Shown: positions 8,106-17,369, counted from the stretch's first letter. The stretch is DNA of 64,000 nt from Bacteroidota bacterium (GCA_021777835.1 JAJYDC010000001.1:124001-188000), one strand, 5' to 3'. Made by a program: numbers and translations. The notes: generated by a model from the sequence alone, not told the origin.

Positions 8106-9740
8106 CTATAAATTTATGATCTGATGCTCAAATTTATTGATGGCTAATTCTTCAAATATGGTGTCTAAGAATTCTTCCCCGTACTTATTCATAAAATAAA
8201 CAAAGTTTATTTCTCTTTCCTGCAAAGCCGAGTTAGGGTAAGCAATATTAATTATTTTATCAATTTGTCTCAACGTAGTTTCGTGTTTCCTCTTTTGTGC
8301 TTCAATCGACTTAGACTTAAATTCGGTTATATACTGTTCAACCTTTTGTTTGTACTTTGAACTAGCATCACTTAATGTCCTATCAAAGTCGAATAATTTC
8401 TCTTTAAGTCGATCGAATACTACTTCTATATTATTTGAAGCTTCGGTGAATATATCATCGAGTGTAGTCTCGGAAATTGAGTTAATTACCTTTTGCTTTA
8501 ATTCTTCGGGATTACGAAAGATATCCTGGATATTTAAGTTATACTTTTCCATTAATGAAATAATGTTCTTCTCCAGAATTGTAATCGAGGAGCGAGGATA
8601 CACAAAGGGGGCCTCAACATTAAAAAAATCATAAAGCGGCATCACCTGAGCAAAATAAGCAATTTCACTTGGTCCTCCTACGTAGAATGCGGTCGATAAC
8701 AAATAGTCCTGACAAATAGGGCGAAGTAGTACATTAGGACTGAAATTCCAGGGCTCCTTTTCTATTGTATCAACTAATTCTTCATAAGTAAACTTTTTCC
8801 TTTTTCTCTTCAACCGGAAGTCATTGTCAATTGGTTCAATTAAATATCTACCTTCTTCATTGCCGTAGAACAAATTAATTGCCTGCACCTTTACCTGTGC
8901 GTGAAACGTCTCTTCAAGTTTTGCACTAATATTAACAATTCTCTCGGCGTGCTGATGAAATTCACTTATCTCCTTTTTGAATATAGGCTTTAATAAAGAT
9001 TTTATCTTTGTATCTTGGGGATCAAAAAGTACTAGACCATGTTTATCAAATAACCAAAACATTAATTCTTTAAACGATTGTTTGAATGACTTCCCAGTAG
9101 AGTAAAATGATTGTAGCCTGTCTAACAAAGGCTGAGTAAATTCTGTATTCCGTAGATCTCCTTTAAGATCTTCGAAAAACTTATTTAGTGTATCCTTAAA
9201 AACCTGATTCCCTACACTTCCCTTATTTTCATCCTCTGCTATTTCTTCTGATTCTAAATTATAAGACACCTTTTTAATTTCATTTGCATCATTTACTAAG
9301 TATATTGATCTAACTTCCTCTATATCATGATCATCTCCTTCAAGCCAAAAAATAGGGACAAAATGGAAATCGTTATAACGTTCTGAAAGGAAGTTACTTA
9401 GTTTAATTGCAGTAATTATTTTATAGAAGGTATATAGGGGACCCCCTAAAATACCTAATTGCTGACCAGTCACAATAGCTAGAGTTTTCTTATTAGAAAG
9501 CAAATTAATATTCTTTTGTGTTTTAGAAGAAGGGGTAAGTCCGAAATATTGTTCTGTAAGGATATTCGGGAGGTCTATTTTGAATTCTTTCTGCTGTTCA
9601 GAAATATTCTTAAACCTTGCTATGTATTCTTCTTTATTTTGGAAGTTTGTCCTGTAAAACTCAGTAACATTATCAAATTCATAAAGGTAGTCTAAGAAAA
9701 GATTTTCGCTTCCGGGTATATCGCCGAAGTTAATAAACAT
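8106..9740 (-). CDS. bshC: Putative cysteine ligase BshC (bacillithiol synthesis)
   Basis: Adds cysteine to glucosaminyl-malate, the last step of bacillithiol synthesis. The 544 residues have the family length. Signature segments are VTGQQLGILGGPLYTFYK near residue 90, PIFWLEGDDHDIEEV near 130, and YVGGPSEIAYFAQV near 355. A lysine-rich helical stretch at about 455-500 is the coiled coil seen in BshC structures. The ATG has a GGAG 10 bases upstream. bshB1 lies in the same window at 56122-56841; bshA is not present here. The 407 bases upstream (9741-10147) are AT-rich, carry the divergent control regions of this gene and the next, and show no gene. Confidence 0.93.
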   Translation of the reverse strand: MFINFGDIPGSENLFLDYLYEFDNVTEFYRTNFQNKEEYIARFKNISEQQKEFKIDLPNILTEQYFGLTPSSKTQKNINLLSNKKTLAIVTGQQLGILGGPLYTFYKIITAIKLSNFLSERYNDFHFVPIFWLEGDDHDIEEVRSIYLVNDANEIKKVSYNLESEEIAEDENKGSVGNQVFKDTLNKFFEDLKGDLRNTEFTQPLLDRLQSFYSTGKSFKQSFKELMFWLFDKHGLVLFDPQDTKIKSLLKPIFKKEISEFHQHAERIVNISAKLEETFHAQVKVQAINLFYGNEEGRYLIEPIDNDFRLKRKRKKFTYEELVDTIEKEPWNFSPNVLLRPICQDYLLSTAFYVGGPSEIAYFAQVMPLYDFFNVEAPFVYPRSSITILEKNIISLMEKYNLNIQDIFRNPEELKQKVINSISETTLDDIFTEASNNIEVVFDRLKEKLFDFDRTLSDASSKYKQKVEQYITEFKSKSIEAQKRKHETTLRQIDKIINIAYPNSALQEREINFVYFMNKYGEEFLDTIFEELAINKFEHQIINL

Positions 9741-10147
9741 TATTTCTCCAAAAAATTATATTCTTTTTAACAAGCTAAATAAAAGTTATTTTCATAACAA
9801 CTACAAATGTAAGCAAAAATGAATATTTTGTAAGATATTATTTAGTAATTCTTATCACAGTTCGAGTAACGATCGTTGCAGAAAAGACTAAACTTAAAAG
9901 CATCTAATTTTTTATATTACAAAATTAAAATATATTTATACTTTATATATTTAATATTTGTATTAATGATTAAATAGTCCAGGTGTGAGCAAGTATATTA
10001 TTTCCTTATTATATGATTTTAAGGTAAGACTAGACTTATAAATGGATTTAGTAAACATAGTTATACATTTTCCAGAAACCCTTTATAGTAAAGGCTAATA
10101 TATCTACTAATTGGTGCTTGTAATATATTTAAAAGCTTAGTTTAACA

Positions 10148-11152
10148 ATGATTAATTCCTTAATGAGCTCAATGATTAGTTATGTAAAAACTTTTTATGA
10201 TACTATCAAACTTAAAAAGTCTGCTATTATTGTAATTGTTAAACTCTTAATTGCGAGTGGTCTAATTTATTATTTGATCTATTATGTTAACCTAAAGGAT
10301 ATAGCAGATGTATTTGCTAAAGCAGATTATAGATTCATTACTTTAGCAATGTTGCTTACATTTATTAATATTACACTGCAATATTTCAAATGGAAGATTT
10401 CCTGCTCTGCAATTCTTAAGGAAACTGATCGAAAGAAAATCTTTTATTCCTTATTCTATGGATTTGCGGCAGGTCCGTTTACACCTGCGCGTGTAGGAGA
10501 ATATTTCGGGAGGGCGCTTGAGTTTAAGAACAAGTCTATGGTAAGCATAACAGTAGCAACGTTAGTTGATAAGTTTTTTCTTCTTATACCAATTACTTTC
10601 TTTGGTTCAATAGGAAGTATCTTATTTCTTAAGGATTATTATCATGTAAGCTCTTATATAACAGTCTCATTATTTGTTGTAATTTTCATTCTTTTCTATA
10701 TTCTGATTATGTTAATGATAAGCCCAAGTATTTGGCATAATTTTATGCTTAAAAGGATGAATAACTCAAAAAGACTTCACAAGTTCTATTCGGAGATACT
10801 GTTGCTTAGAGAGCTAGACGGAAAGTTTTTTGTTAAAATGTTCTTAATTTCTATTGTTTTTTACTCTTGCTTTATAATTCAATATGCTATACTTGCGATA
10901 GGGTTTTCTCAACATGGAAACTTTATTGACTTCATTTGGGCAGGAAATATGGTAATGTTTGCTAAGACAATCATTCCACAAATTTCATTTGGTGATTTAG
11001 GTGTTAGGGAAGGAGCTTCGGTTTTCTTTCTAACTAAAATGGGGCAGACAAGTTCAACGGGCTTCGATTCGGGTATTTCTTTGTTTGGTATAAATGTATT
11101 ATTGCCAGCAATAATAGGGATGATTTTGCTTATAAAGAAGAACAATGCTTAA
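10148..11152 (+). CDS. YbhN/UPF0104-type integral membrane protein
   Basis: A 334-residue polytopic protein of the lysylphosphatidylglycerol-synthase transmembrane-region (flippase-like) family. About eight hydrophobic helices can be seen. Family-typical patches are YGFAAGPFTPARVGEYFGRA near residue 100 and the SFGDLGVREGASVFF loop near 285. Relatives take part in lipid or glycan export, but the substrate here is unknown. Its end overlaps the start of the GT2 gene by 8 bases, which argues that the two work on the same envelope lipid or glycan. No strong ribosome-binding site precedes the chosen ATG; internal ATGs at codons 6 and 9 are possible starts. Confidence 0.8.
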   Translation: MINSLMSSMISYVKTFYDTIKLKKSAIIVIVKLLIASGLIYYLIYYVNLKDIADVFAKADYRFITLAMLLTFINITLQYFKWKISCSAILKETDRKKIFYSLFYGFAAGPFTPARVGEYFGRALEFKNKSMVSITVATLVDKFFLLIPITFFGSIGSILFLKDYYHVSSYITVSLFVVIFILFYILIMLMISPSIWHNFMLKRMNNSKRLHKFYSEILLLRELDGKFFVKMFLISIVFYSCFIIQYAILAIGFSQHGNFIDFIWAGNMVMFAKTIIPQISFGDLGVREGASVFFLTKMGQTSSTGFDSGISLFGINVLLPAIIGMILLIKKNNA

Positions 11153-12281
11153 TATTATACTGGAACTAATCTTTCTTAGCCTTCTAATTTACTATTCATC
11201 TTTTTTACTTAAAGTATTGTCAGGCCTTTTCAATTTAACTACTGAAAATGATGGAACTTTAGCAAAGGAATTTATTTCTATCATTATACCTTTTAGAAAT
11301 GAGTCTGAGAATATACTTGAAAGTTTGGATAGCCTTGAAAGTCAAAATTATCCTAAAGATAAATTCGAGGTCATTTACGTGAATGATTCTTCTGAAGATG
11401 ATTCATTTCAGAAGATAATGTCAATAAAGAAGTCTTCAAATATTAGAGTAATGTCTGTCCCAGAAGATTTTTCAGTGAATGCACACAAAAAAAGAGCAAT
11501 AAGATTCGGAATTCTTCACTCAAACGGCGACATTATTATTACAACTGATGCTGATTGTATACATGGTAAGAGTTGGCTTAAGAAAATGATGGACTGTTTT
11601 GACAGTAGTACCTTATTTGTGTCAGGTCCGGTTGAGTTTATTGAAGAACGGAGCATTTTTGAGAAATTACAGAAGCTTGAATTCTCGGGTTTAGTGCTGA
11701 CCGGCGCAGGATTAATTGGAATTAACAAACCTGTCATTTGTAATGCTGCTAATATTGCATATAGAAAAGAGGCGTATGATAAGGTAAACGGATTTAACGA
11801 TCAAATGAATTTATCTTCAGGTGATGATGAGTTATTAATGCAAAAAATGTGGGCAGCGAATAGATCAGGCGTTAAATTCTGCTGGAATAGGGAAGCCGTT
11901 GCTTATACTAAAGGTAACGAGTCTCTAAGTAAGTTTTATTATCAACGAAAGAGATGGGCAAGTAAGGGTTTATTTTATGCAGATAAGATTCTAATACTAA
12001 AGCTTATATTGATTTTTATGTTCTATCTTGGTTTAATTGTCCAGCCAGTATTATCAGTCTTAATGTCTCCTCTTTTTCTTTTATCTTTTATCATTAGCCT
12101 CTTGATTAAAAGTATCCTAGAATACTTAATACTTAGAAGGGGATTGAATTTTGTGCTTAATAGGGCAATTTTGAGATACCTTCTTCTTGCAGAGCTATTC
12201 CAAATTCCGTATATAATTATTGCCGGTATTACTGGAACCTTTGGTAATTATATTTGGAAGGAACGTAGGGTAAAACGGTAG
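11145..12281 (+). CDS. Membrane-bound family 2 glycosyltransferase
   Basis: Transfers a sugar from a nucleotide donor to an unknown envelope acceptor. One N-terminal helix precedes a GT-A domain with VNDSSEDDS (donor binding), TTDADC (the DxD metal site), SGDDELLMQKM (catalytic acid) and YYQRKRWASKG (the QxxRW-like motif of processive GT2 enzymes). Two to three C-terminal membrane helices follow. It overlaps the upstream YbhN-type gene by 8 bases. The 158-base gap after it contains a 12-base direct repeat (ATACATCTCCTT near 12286 and 12351) and the dyad described at 12402. Confidence 0.85.
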   Translation: MLNIILELIFLSLLIYYSSFLLKVLSGLFNLTTENDGTLAKEFISIIIPFRNESENILESLDSLESQNYPKDKFEVIYVNDSSEDDSFQKIMSIKKSSNIRVMSVPEDFSVNAHKKRAIRFGILHSNGDIIITTDADCIHGKSWLKKMMDCFDSSTLFVSGPVEFIEERSIFEKLQKLEFSGLVLTGAGLIGINKPVICNAANIAYRKEAYDKVNGFNDQMNLSSGDDELLMQKMWAANRSGVKFCWNREAVAYTKGNESLSKFYYQRKRWASKGLFYADKILILKLILIFMFYLGLIVQPVLSVLMSPLFLLSFIISLLIKSILEYLILRRGLNFVLNRAILRYLLLAELFQIPYIIIAGITGTFGNYIWKERRVKR

Positions 12282-12401
12282 TGTAATACATCTCCTTAGA
12301 TCTTGTCTAAATTTGGATTCAACCTGTGCAATTTACTATACAAATGTCTTATACATCTCCTTGTAAAACAATGAAAATAGTTTGTTTTTGGTGGCACAAC
12401 T

Positions 12402-12425
12402 GTTGACTAATCTAATTTAGTTAAC
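12402..12425. promoter_or_regulatory. Dyad just upstream of the Trp/Tyr-rich secreted protein gene
   Basis: GTTGACTAA and TTAGTTAAC, 9-base arms with one mismatch and a 6-base spacer, end directly before the ribosome-binding site. The position suits an operator or an RNA hairpin that affects translation. Confidence 0.4.
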
Positions 12426-12427
12426 TC

Positions 12428-12435
12428 AGGAGGTG
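12428..12435 (+). promoter_or_regulatory. Strong ribosome-binding site AGGAGGTG
   Basis: A full anti-16S match 4 bases before the ATG at 12440. It is the strongest Shine-Dalgarno sequence seen in the window and suggests high expression of the secreted protein. Confidence 0.75.
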
Positions 12436-12439
12436 TGAA

Positions 12440-13663
12440 ATGAAAAAGATAATAATAGCATCGTTTATATTAGTTATAGGACTATCGACTCAAATGAAGG
12501 CTGATGTTGGTTTCTCATTTGAAGGTGGATTTGGGTTTTTCTATTCATCATTAGCTCCATATGGTACCTGGATTCAGATAAATGGAGGGGTAAATGTTTG
12601 GCATCCAGACAATGTTGGCTATGGTTGGTCGCCCTATCATTATGGACATTGGATATGGACAAACGATGGATGGTATTGGGACTCAAATGAGCCCTTTGGG
12701 AATATCGTTTATCATTACGGTAGATGGTATTATGATGATTATTATGGTTGGATATGGGTTCCTGACTACCAATGGGCACCTGCCTGGGTCGAATGGCGGT
12801 ATGACAATGATTACATAGGATGGGCACCACTTCCCCCTTACGCTTCTTTCTCTATTGATTTCGGTATTAGATTTACTTCTTCATATTATACTCCTTACCA
12901 ATATTATTCCTTTGTTAGCTACAGATATATGTGCAACCCGCATGTCTATAATTATTACTTAGATAATAATATAAAGTACAGGGTTTATTCATCAACTAAG
13001 TATAGAACTAATTATGGCTACTCGAATGGAAGAGTGGTAAACCGAGGCGTTGATGTAGATTATATAAGGCAAAGAAGCGGAGATAGAATAATTGAAAGAA
13101 GAGTGGAGGGTATTTCAAATCCACGTAATCTTGCTGGAGTAAGAAGTTCTAGTAATACAGTTAGAGCATTGATATTACCAAAAGATCAGATTGATCGAGG
13201 TACAGGAAGAAATGTTAGGATTCAGAAAGCAAGCAGAGCCGCTTCGCTAGATGTGTCAAGAATTGCTGTTGGAAACAGAGGTGAGAGAAACGGGGGCCCA
13301 ACTGTAGAGAATCCATATTATTTAAATGCTAACCCTAATAGTAGGATAAATGACTGGAATAACAGTAGACCTCAAGGAAATATAAACAGTAGACCTAATA
13401 ATAATAGACCCAATAACTATGTGGCTCCTAATAGAAATGACAGGAATAATTATATTCGTCAACCTATTCAAAATGATAGACCAAGAAATAATCAGAGTAA
13501 TTATAATAGTCCTAATAGAAATGAGCCAAGGGCACAACAGCAGATAAGAAGAGAAGCACCGCAAAGAAGTGCACCGCAAATTCAAAGGAGTAATGAAAAT
13601 AGAAATAAAGGGAATGCAGGCAATGTTAATAGGGGTAATAGTGATAACCGAAGGCATCGGTAA
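12440..13663 (+). CDS. Secreted Trp/Tyr-rich DUF6600-like protein with Asn/Arg-rich tail
   Basis: Function unknown. A signal peptide (residues 1-21, cut after MKA) is followed by a domain at about 30-135 that repeats a Y-G-x-W pattern: APYGTWIQ, GYGWSPYHYGHWIW, YHYGRWYYDDYYGWIWVP, WAPAWVEWRYDNDYIGWAPL. This resembles the DUF6600 family of Gram-negative bacteria. Residues 200-280 are ordinary, and the last 120 or so are low-complexity, rich in Asn, Arg, Pro and Gln, so positively charged and probably disordered. There is no T9SS sorting domain, so the final site is periplasm or outer membrane. A strong ribosome-binding site and a clear terminator bracket it as a single-gene unit. Confidence 0.75.
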   Translation: MKKIIIASFILVIGLSTQMKADVGFSFEGGFGFFYSSLAPYGTWIQINGGVNVWHPDNVGYGWSPYHYGHWIWTNDGWYWDSNEPFGNIVYHYGRWYYDDYYGWIWVPDYQWAPAWVEWRYDNDYIGWAPLPPYASFSIDFGIRFTSSYYTPYQYYSFVSYRYMCNPHVYNYYLDNNIKYRVYSSTKYRTNYGYSNGRVVNRGVDVDYIRQRSGDRIIERRVEGISNPRNLAGVRSSSNTVRALILPKDQIDRGTGRNVRIQKASRAASLDVSRIAVGNRGERNGGPTVENPYYLNANPNSRINDWNNSRPQGNINSRPNNNRPNNYVAPNRNDRNNYIRQPIQNDRPRNNQSNYNSPNRNEPRAQQQIRREAPQRSAPQIQRSNENRNKGNAGNVNRGNSDNRRHR

Positions 13664-13684
13664 TTAAATTATAACTCCTCTTAG

Positions 13685-13718
13685 ACGGCGTTGGATTTTT
13701 ATTCGACGCCGTTTTTTT
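13685..13718 (+). terminator. Intrinsic terminator
   Basis: ACGGCGT (13685-13691) pairs with ACGCCGT (13706-13712), followed by seven T (13712-13718). It ends the secreted protein gene and separates it from the convergent aminotransferase gene. Confidence 0.85.
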
Positions 13719-14820
13719 ATTTATTCTCTTTAAAGAAATTGGAAATTTCGTTTGCTATATATTTAATATTATCCTGAGTTAAGCCCGGCCAGCTTGGCAT
13801 ATTTATACCATGCCATCCGAGATACTCTGCAATAGGCAGCTTCTGAAATTTTTGTGAGAACATTGGCATAGTATGTACAGGGAAAAATGTAGGACGTGTC
13901 TCTACTCCTTTTTCACTTAGGTACTTTCTTAAATCTTCTCTAATTTGTGGCGATTCTACTAGAATAGAATACATCCAATAAGAATGAAATACTTCTCCAA
14001 ACTCACCGTGATGTTTTATGGGCAGATTCTGAAGTGATTCGTTGTACCATTTAGCTATAAGCTGCTTCTTTAAGATCTTCTCATTTGCCTTTTCTAATTG
14101 AGCTAATCCGATGGCAGCACAAATATTAGTCATTCTGTAATTGAAGCCTAGTACGTCGTGCCAGTATTGCCTATACTTAGCAAGGCCGTGCATTTTTAAG
14201 TGATAGGCTCTATCATATAAAGTCTCATCATTTGTTACAAGCATACCACCTTCACCTGTAGTAATTGTTTTATTCCCGTAGAAACTAAAGGTAGCTAAGT
14301 CACCAAAAGTGCCTACGTGCTTTTTCTTATAGATTGAACCAAATGCCTCTGCGCAGTCTTCAATTAAGAATAGACTATTTTCCTTGGCAATCTGTGCCAG
14401 TTCATCCATTTCGCATGGATGACCATAGAGATGCACAGCCATTATAGCTTTAGTTTTGGGAGTTATTTTTCTTTTGACATCTTGAGGATCCATTTGCCAT
14501 GTGTCTTCTAAAGAATCAACAAATACGGGGGTTGCTCCTGTAATTGCAATGGTACTGACCGAAGCTATGTAAGTGAATGAGGGTACGATTACCTCATCGC
14601 CGAGTCCTATGCCGAGGGTAACAATGGCTAAATGTAAGGCTACTGTACCGTTGCATACTGCGGTAGCATGTTCAATTCCAATGAACTTTCTGAATTCATT
14701 TTCAAACCTTGGTATAAACTCTCCACGTGATGATATCCAGGATGTATCTAGGCATTCGTTAACATATTTCTTTTCGTTGCCGTCCAGAGAAGGTTGGTAA
14801 ATTGGGATATTTTTATTCAT
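13717..14820 (-). CDS. DegT/DnrJ/EryC1 family PLP-dependent sugar aminotransferase
   Basis: Transfers an amino group to a nucleotide-linked keto-sugar for surface glycans; perosamine synthetase-type enzymes are the closest in motif pattern. The 367-residue fold-type I enzyme has the PLP-contacting Asp155 in FLIEDCAEAFG and the Schiff-base Lys184 in SFYGNKTITTGEGGM. The substrate loops SFTYIAS and HLYGHPCEMD are intact. It lies 26 bases downstream of a GT9 gene on the same strand, so the three minus-strand genes 13717-17078 probably form a glycan operon. The exact sugar cannot be read from the sequence. Confidence 0.87.
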   Translation of the reverse strand: MNKNIPIYQPSLDGNEKKYVNECLDTSWISSRGEFIPRFENEFRKFIGIEHATAVCNGTVALHLAIVTLGIGLGDEVIVPSFTYIASVSTIAITGATPVFVDSLEDTWQMDPQDVKRKITPKTKAIMAVHLYGHPCEMDELAQIAKENSLFLIEDCAEAFGSIYKKKHVGTFGDLATFSFYGNKTITTGEGGMLVTNDETLYDRAYHLKMHGLAKYRQYWHDVLGFNYRMTNICAAIGLAQLEKANEKILKKQLIAKWYNESLQNLPIKHHGEFGEVFHSYWMYSILVESPQIREDLRKYLSEKGVETRPTFFPVHTMPMFSQKFQKLPIAEYLGWHGINMPSWPGLTQDNIKYIANEISNFFKENK

Positions 14821-14846
14821 AGCAGTACTCTTTCAAATTTGGGTGA

Positions 14847-15998
14847 TTACTTTTTGCCGGCGAATTCTTTAGTCAGCTGTATTATTTTATCAAGGTCAAT
14901 CATTTGAATACACTCTAGGTTATACGGGCATACCTTCTTCCAACAGGGGGAGCATTCTAGTCCTAAGGGAACTAGTTTTTCTCCTTTACCGTATAATTCT
15001 ATCTCTGCTGCACAGGATAAGCCGAACCATGCAATTACATATTTCTTTAGTCCTATTGCCATGTGCATTCCAAAAGAATCACCTGTAATGACTATGTCGC
15101 ATATGTCCATAAAGCATGCACCTCGCCGAAGACCTAAGGTAGTGGGGGTTGAAATAACTTTTGAGCGTACCTTGTCATTTAGCATCCCCAATATAGTCTC
15201 ATTCCTATCAGTGTCTTCTTTTCCACCAAGAAGAACAAGTGTAAGGTTACTCTCCTTAACTAGAATGTTTATCAGCTTAACGTGTTGTTCAATTGTCATC
15301 TTCTTGTTAGGGAAAAGATTGGAGCATCCAGTATTGAAGCCTACATAAGTTTTTGTATCGTCGTACTTAATATCCTTTTTGTATGTACTTATAAATTCCT
15401 TTTCTTCGGCTGAAAGATTGAAAACGTATGGGTCTTTTTCGTATTCGAGATCAAATACCTCGTGGATTATATCTACTCCGCTGCGTGTATTCTCTCTAAA
15501 CTTTTTCTGGTCATCGTTGCCCAGCATATAGCTGTACATAGCTCCTTCATTTGCAGGGATAATTTTACCATCATTGTTTAATAAGAAGCCGAGTTTCTTC
15601 TTTGCCTTTACTTCGTTTGCAAATGCACAGGCGTAATCAGATTTATCCGCGTTCATTACGTAGTCGAATTCAATTTGTTTTAAGATCATTCGTTGTTCGT
15701 CAGTCCAAGTAAAGGTTTTGTCTATGAGAGGATTATTGAGGAGTATCTTGTCTGCTCCCGGCATAGTTATCCAATAAATAGTGCTAACTGGATATTTCCT
15801 TTTTATTGCATGAAGGATTGGGGTATTGTCCAAAACATTTCCGAGTGCATCTAGTGAGATAATTAGGATTTTTATTCCCATTTGGGTCTGGTCATTTTCA
15901 TGCTGGCAGCCGTTCTGTAAACAATTCTCGTAAGAGTAGCACGGTTTATATCCGCTAAAATTCTTGCACTTTGGTATATTTAATTCTGAAAGGTTCAT
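14847..15998 (-). CDS. Family 9 glycosyltransferase with Cys-rich N-terminus
   Basis: A 383-residue GT-B enzyme of the heptosyltransferase (GT9) family, expected to add a sugar during lipopolysaccharide-like glycan assembly at the inner face of the membrane. The catalytic fold begins at MGIKILIISLDALGNVLDNT (about residue 39), and the donor-binding part includes GFNTGCSNLFPNKK and TGDSFGMHMAIGLKK. Before the fold is a segment with four cysteines (C12, C20, C26, C31). A second cluster lies near the end (LECSPCWKKVCPYNLEC); the latter is usual in GT9 relatives. Start ATG at 15998 has AAGG directly before it, so an internal start at the second Met is possible but would drop the Cys segment. Confidence 0.82.
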   Translation of the reverse strand: MNLSELNIPKCKNFSGYKPCYSYENCLQNGCQHENDQTQMGIKILIISLDALGNVLDNTPILHAIKRKYPVSTIYWITMPGADKILLNNPLIDKTFTWTDEQRMILKQIEFDYVMNADKSDYACAFANEVKAKKKLGFLLNNDGKIIPANEGAMYSYMLGNDDQKKFRENTRSGVDIIHEVFDLEYEKDPYVFNLSAEEKEFISTYKKDIKYDDTKTYVGFNTGCSNLFPNKKMTIEQHVKLINILVKESNLTLVLLGGKEDTDRNETILGMLNDKVRSKVISTPTTLGLRRGACFMDICDIVITGDSFGMHMAIGLKKYVIAWFGLSCAAEIELYGKGEKLVPLGLECSPCWKKVCPYNLECIQMIDLDKIIQLTKEFAGKK

Positions 15999-16055
15999 CC
16001 TTAATCCAGTAATAGTTATTTAATTTATGACTTTATAATATGGTGAAAGCAAACA

Positions 16056-17078
16056 TTACTCTTTTAATTTAATTATACTATCGATTACTTCTTCGATAGT
16101 TAGACCTTTTTCTATCCCGCAAGTTTCCTGATCTGCACTGCAGTATTGCTTACAGTTCTCGTCCGAAACTTCTAAATTGATTGATTGTTTGTTAATTAGG
16201 CCTTGATGGATTGCGCAGCTCATTGGTCTATGGCAATGGATGCCAATACATTTTATTTTCAAGGAATCAGCTATATGTAAGGGGCCAGTAGACGGGCTAA
16301 TGAAAATATCAGCCTGTCCGATTACCTTAATTAGATCTCTAAGATCGAACAATTTCTCAGAGAGATTGATTATTCGAGTAGACTTTATGTCCTGTATGTT
16401 TGATAAGAACTCCTTGCTCATTTCTTGTGCTGTAAGGATAATTTTTGTCCTGTTCCCAGGGAATCTTTCAAGGATTGCGGCTATTAGTTTAAGATACTTA
16501 TCCTCTGACCAATTGGGAGCTGAGCCTAAGGAGCCAGAATGGACGTATATTTTGAAGTCTTCCTTCTTAATTCCGTTCTGATTTAGAATGGTTAGTGCTT
16601 CGGTTTTTTCCTTTTCAGTAATGAATATTTGCAGAGTTATATCAGTCGTATCAACGCCTATTTTGCGGGCAAGATCCATGCAGTAATCAGCTTCGTGGCG
16701 TAGGGGTTGGTAGTTATTTCTTGAAACGCTTTTCATTCCGGTAATGACTTCATATAGCTTATGCCCAACGCCGATGCGGGTATTGATACCTGCCCAGAAC
16801 ATTTGGAATGCTGCTCGTTCTGTAGGCATCATTAGTAGACCATGCGTAAAATTATAACTTCGCAACTCTCTAACAACCTTCCAAAAAGTTTTTTTGCTCA
16901 AATCATCTGTTAATGTTTCATCTACATAGGGGTTGTTAATTATTATATTCTTGGTATGCGGCTGAGTTAGAGTTGCTATAAAGGCATCAGGGAAAGCCTT
17001 GCGCAATTCTCTAATCATTGGTGTAATAAAAACTACATCGCCAACTCTGTCAGTTCTTACGAGGAGAATTCGTTTCAT
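16056..17078 (-). CDS. Family 9 glycosyltransferase (heptosyltransferase-like)
   Basis: A 340-residue GT9 enzyme. The start MKRILLVRTDRVGDVVFITP is the classic N-terminal Rossmann motif of ADP-heptose:LPS heptosyltransferases, and residues near 185 (YVHSGSLGSAPNWSEDKYL) and near 270 (ISPSTGPLHIADSL) form the donor site. A C-terminal Cys-containing segment (ENCKQYCSADQETC) resembles that of its neighbour. First gene of the minus-strand set with the second GT9 and the DegT aminotransferase. Which sugar and which acceptor are unknown. The 749-base gap upstream holds the second 11-bp repeat array. Confidence 0.87.
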   Translation of the reverse strand: MKRILLVRTDRVGDVVFITPMIRELRKAFPDAFIATLTQPHTKNIIINNPYVDETLTDDLSKKTFWKVVRELRSYNFTHGLLMMPTERAAFQMFWAGINTRIGVGHKLYEVITGMKSVSRNNYQPLRHEADYCMDLARKIGVDTTDITLQIFITEKEKTEALTILNQNGIKKEDFKIYVHSGSLGSAPNWSEDKYLKLIAAILERFPGNRTKIILTAQEMSKEFLSNIQDIKSTRIINLSEKLFDLRDLIKVIGQADIFISPSTGPLHIADSLKIKCIGIHCHRPMSCAIHQGLINKQSINLEVSDENCKQYCSADQETCGIEKGLTIEEVIDSIIKLKE

Positions 17079-17281
17079 GAATACTTTATATATCTGGGAA
17101 AAATGTCTTTCAAAAATAGCAATTCTAGAGGATATATCATCGAATAGGGTGTGACTATTTTAATATTAAGTAAAATTTGAATAGGGGGATGGTCTGGGTT
17201 GATTAAATATGGGGGGTAGGGGGAAGAGGTTGGCATTTAGGTGTGAATAGTGGGAAAAGAAGGTGTTGGGAGTGGTTAGGA

Positions 17282-17369
17282 TAGCTGTCAGAGACTTGTC
17301 AGATAGGTAGCAGTACGTTTTCAGAACGTTTTCAAGACGTTTTCAGAACGTTTTGAGGACGTTTTCAGA
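17282..17369 (+). repeat. Array of 11-bp units with G-rich flank, copy 2
   Basis: Eight 11-mers in strict register: TAGCTGTCAGA, GACTTGTCAGA, TAGGTAGCAGT, then ACGTTTTCAGA, ACGTTTTCAAG, ACGTTTTCAGA, ACGTTTTGAGG and ACGTTTTCAGA (17315-17369). A G-rich stretch with runs of five and six G lies just upstream (about 17185-17280). The spacer unit TAGGTAGYA and a 17-base exact match link it to the array at 2026-2113 on the other strand. The rest of the 749-base gap 17079-17827 has no convincing gene. Confidence 0.75.

Noticed and set aside
12474-13657. Minus-strand ORFs of 118 and 111 codons inside the Trp/Tyr-rich gene
   Set aside because: Their biased composition mirrors the repeats on the coding strand.
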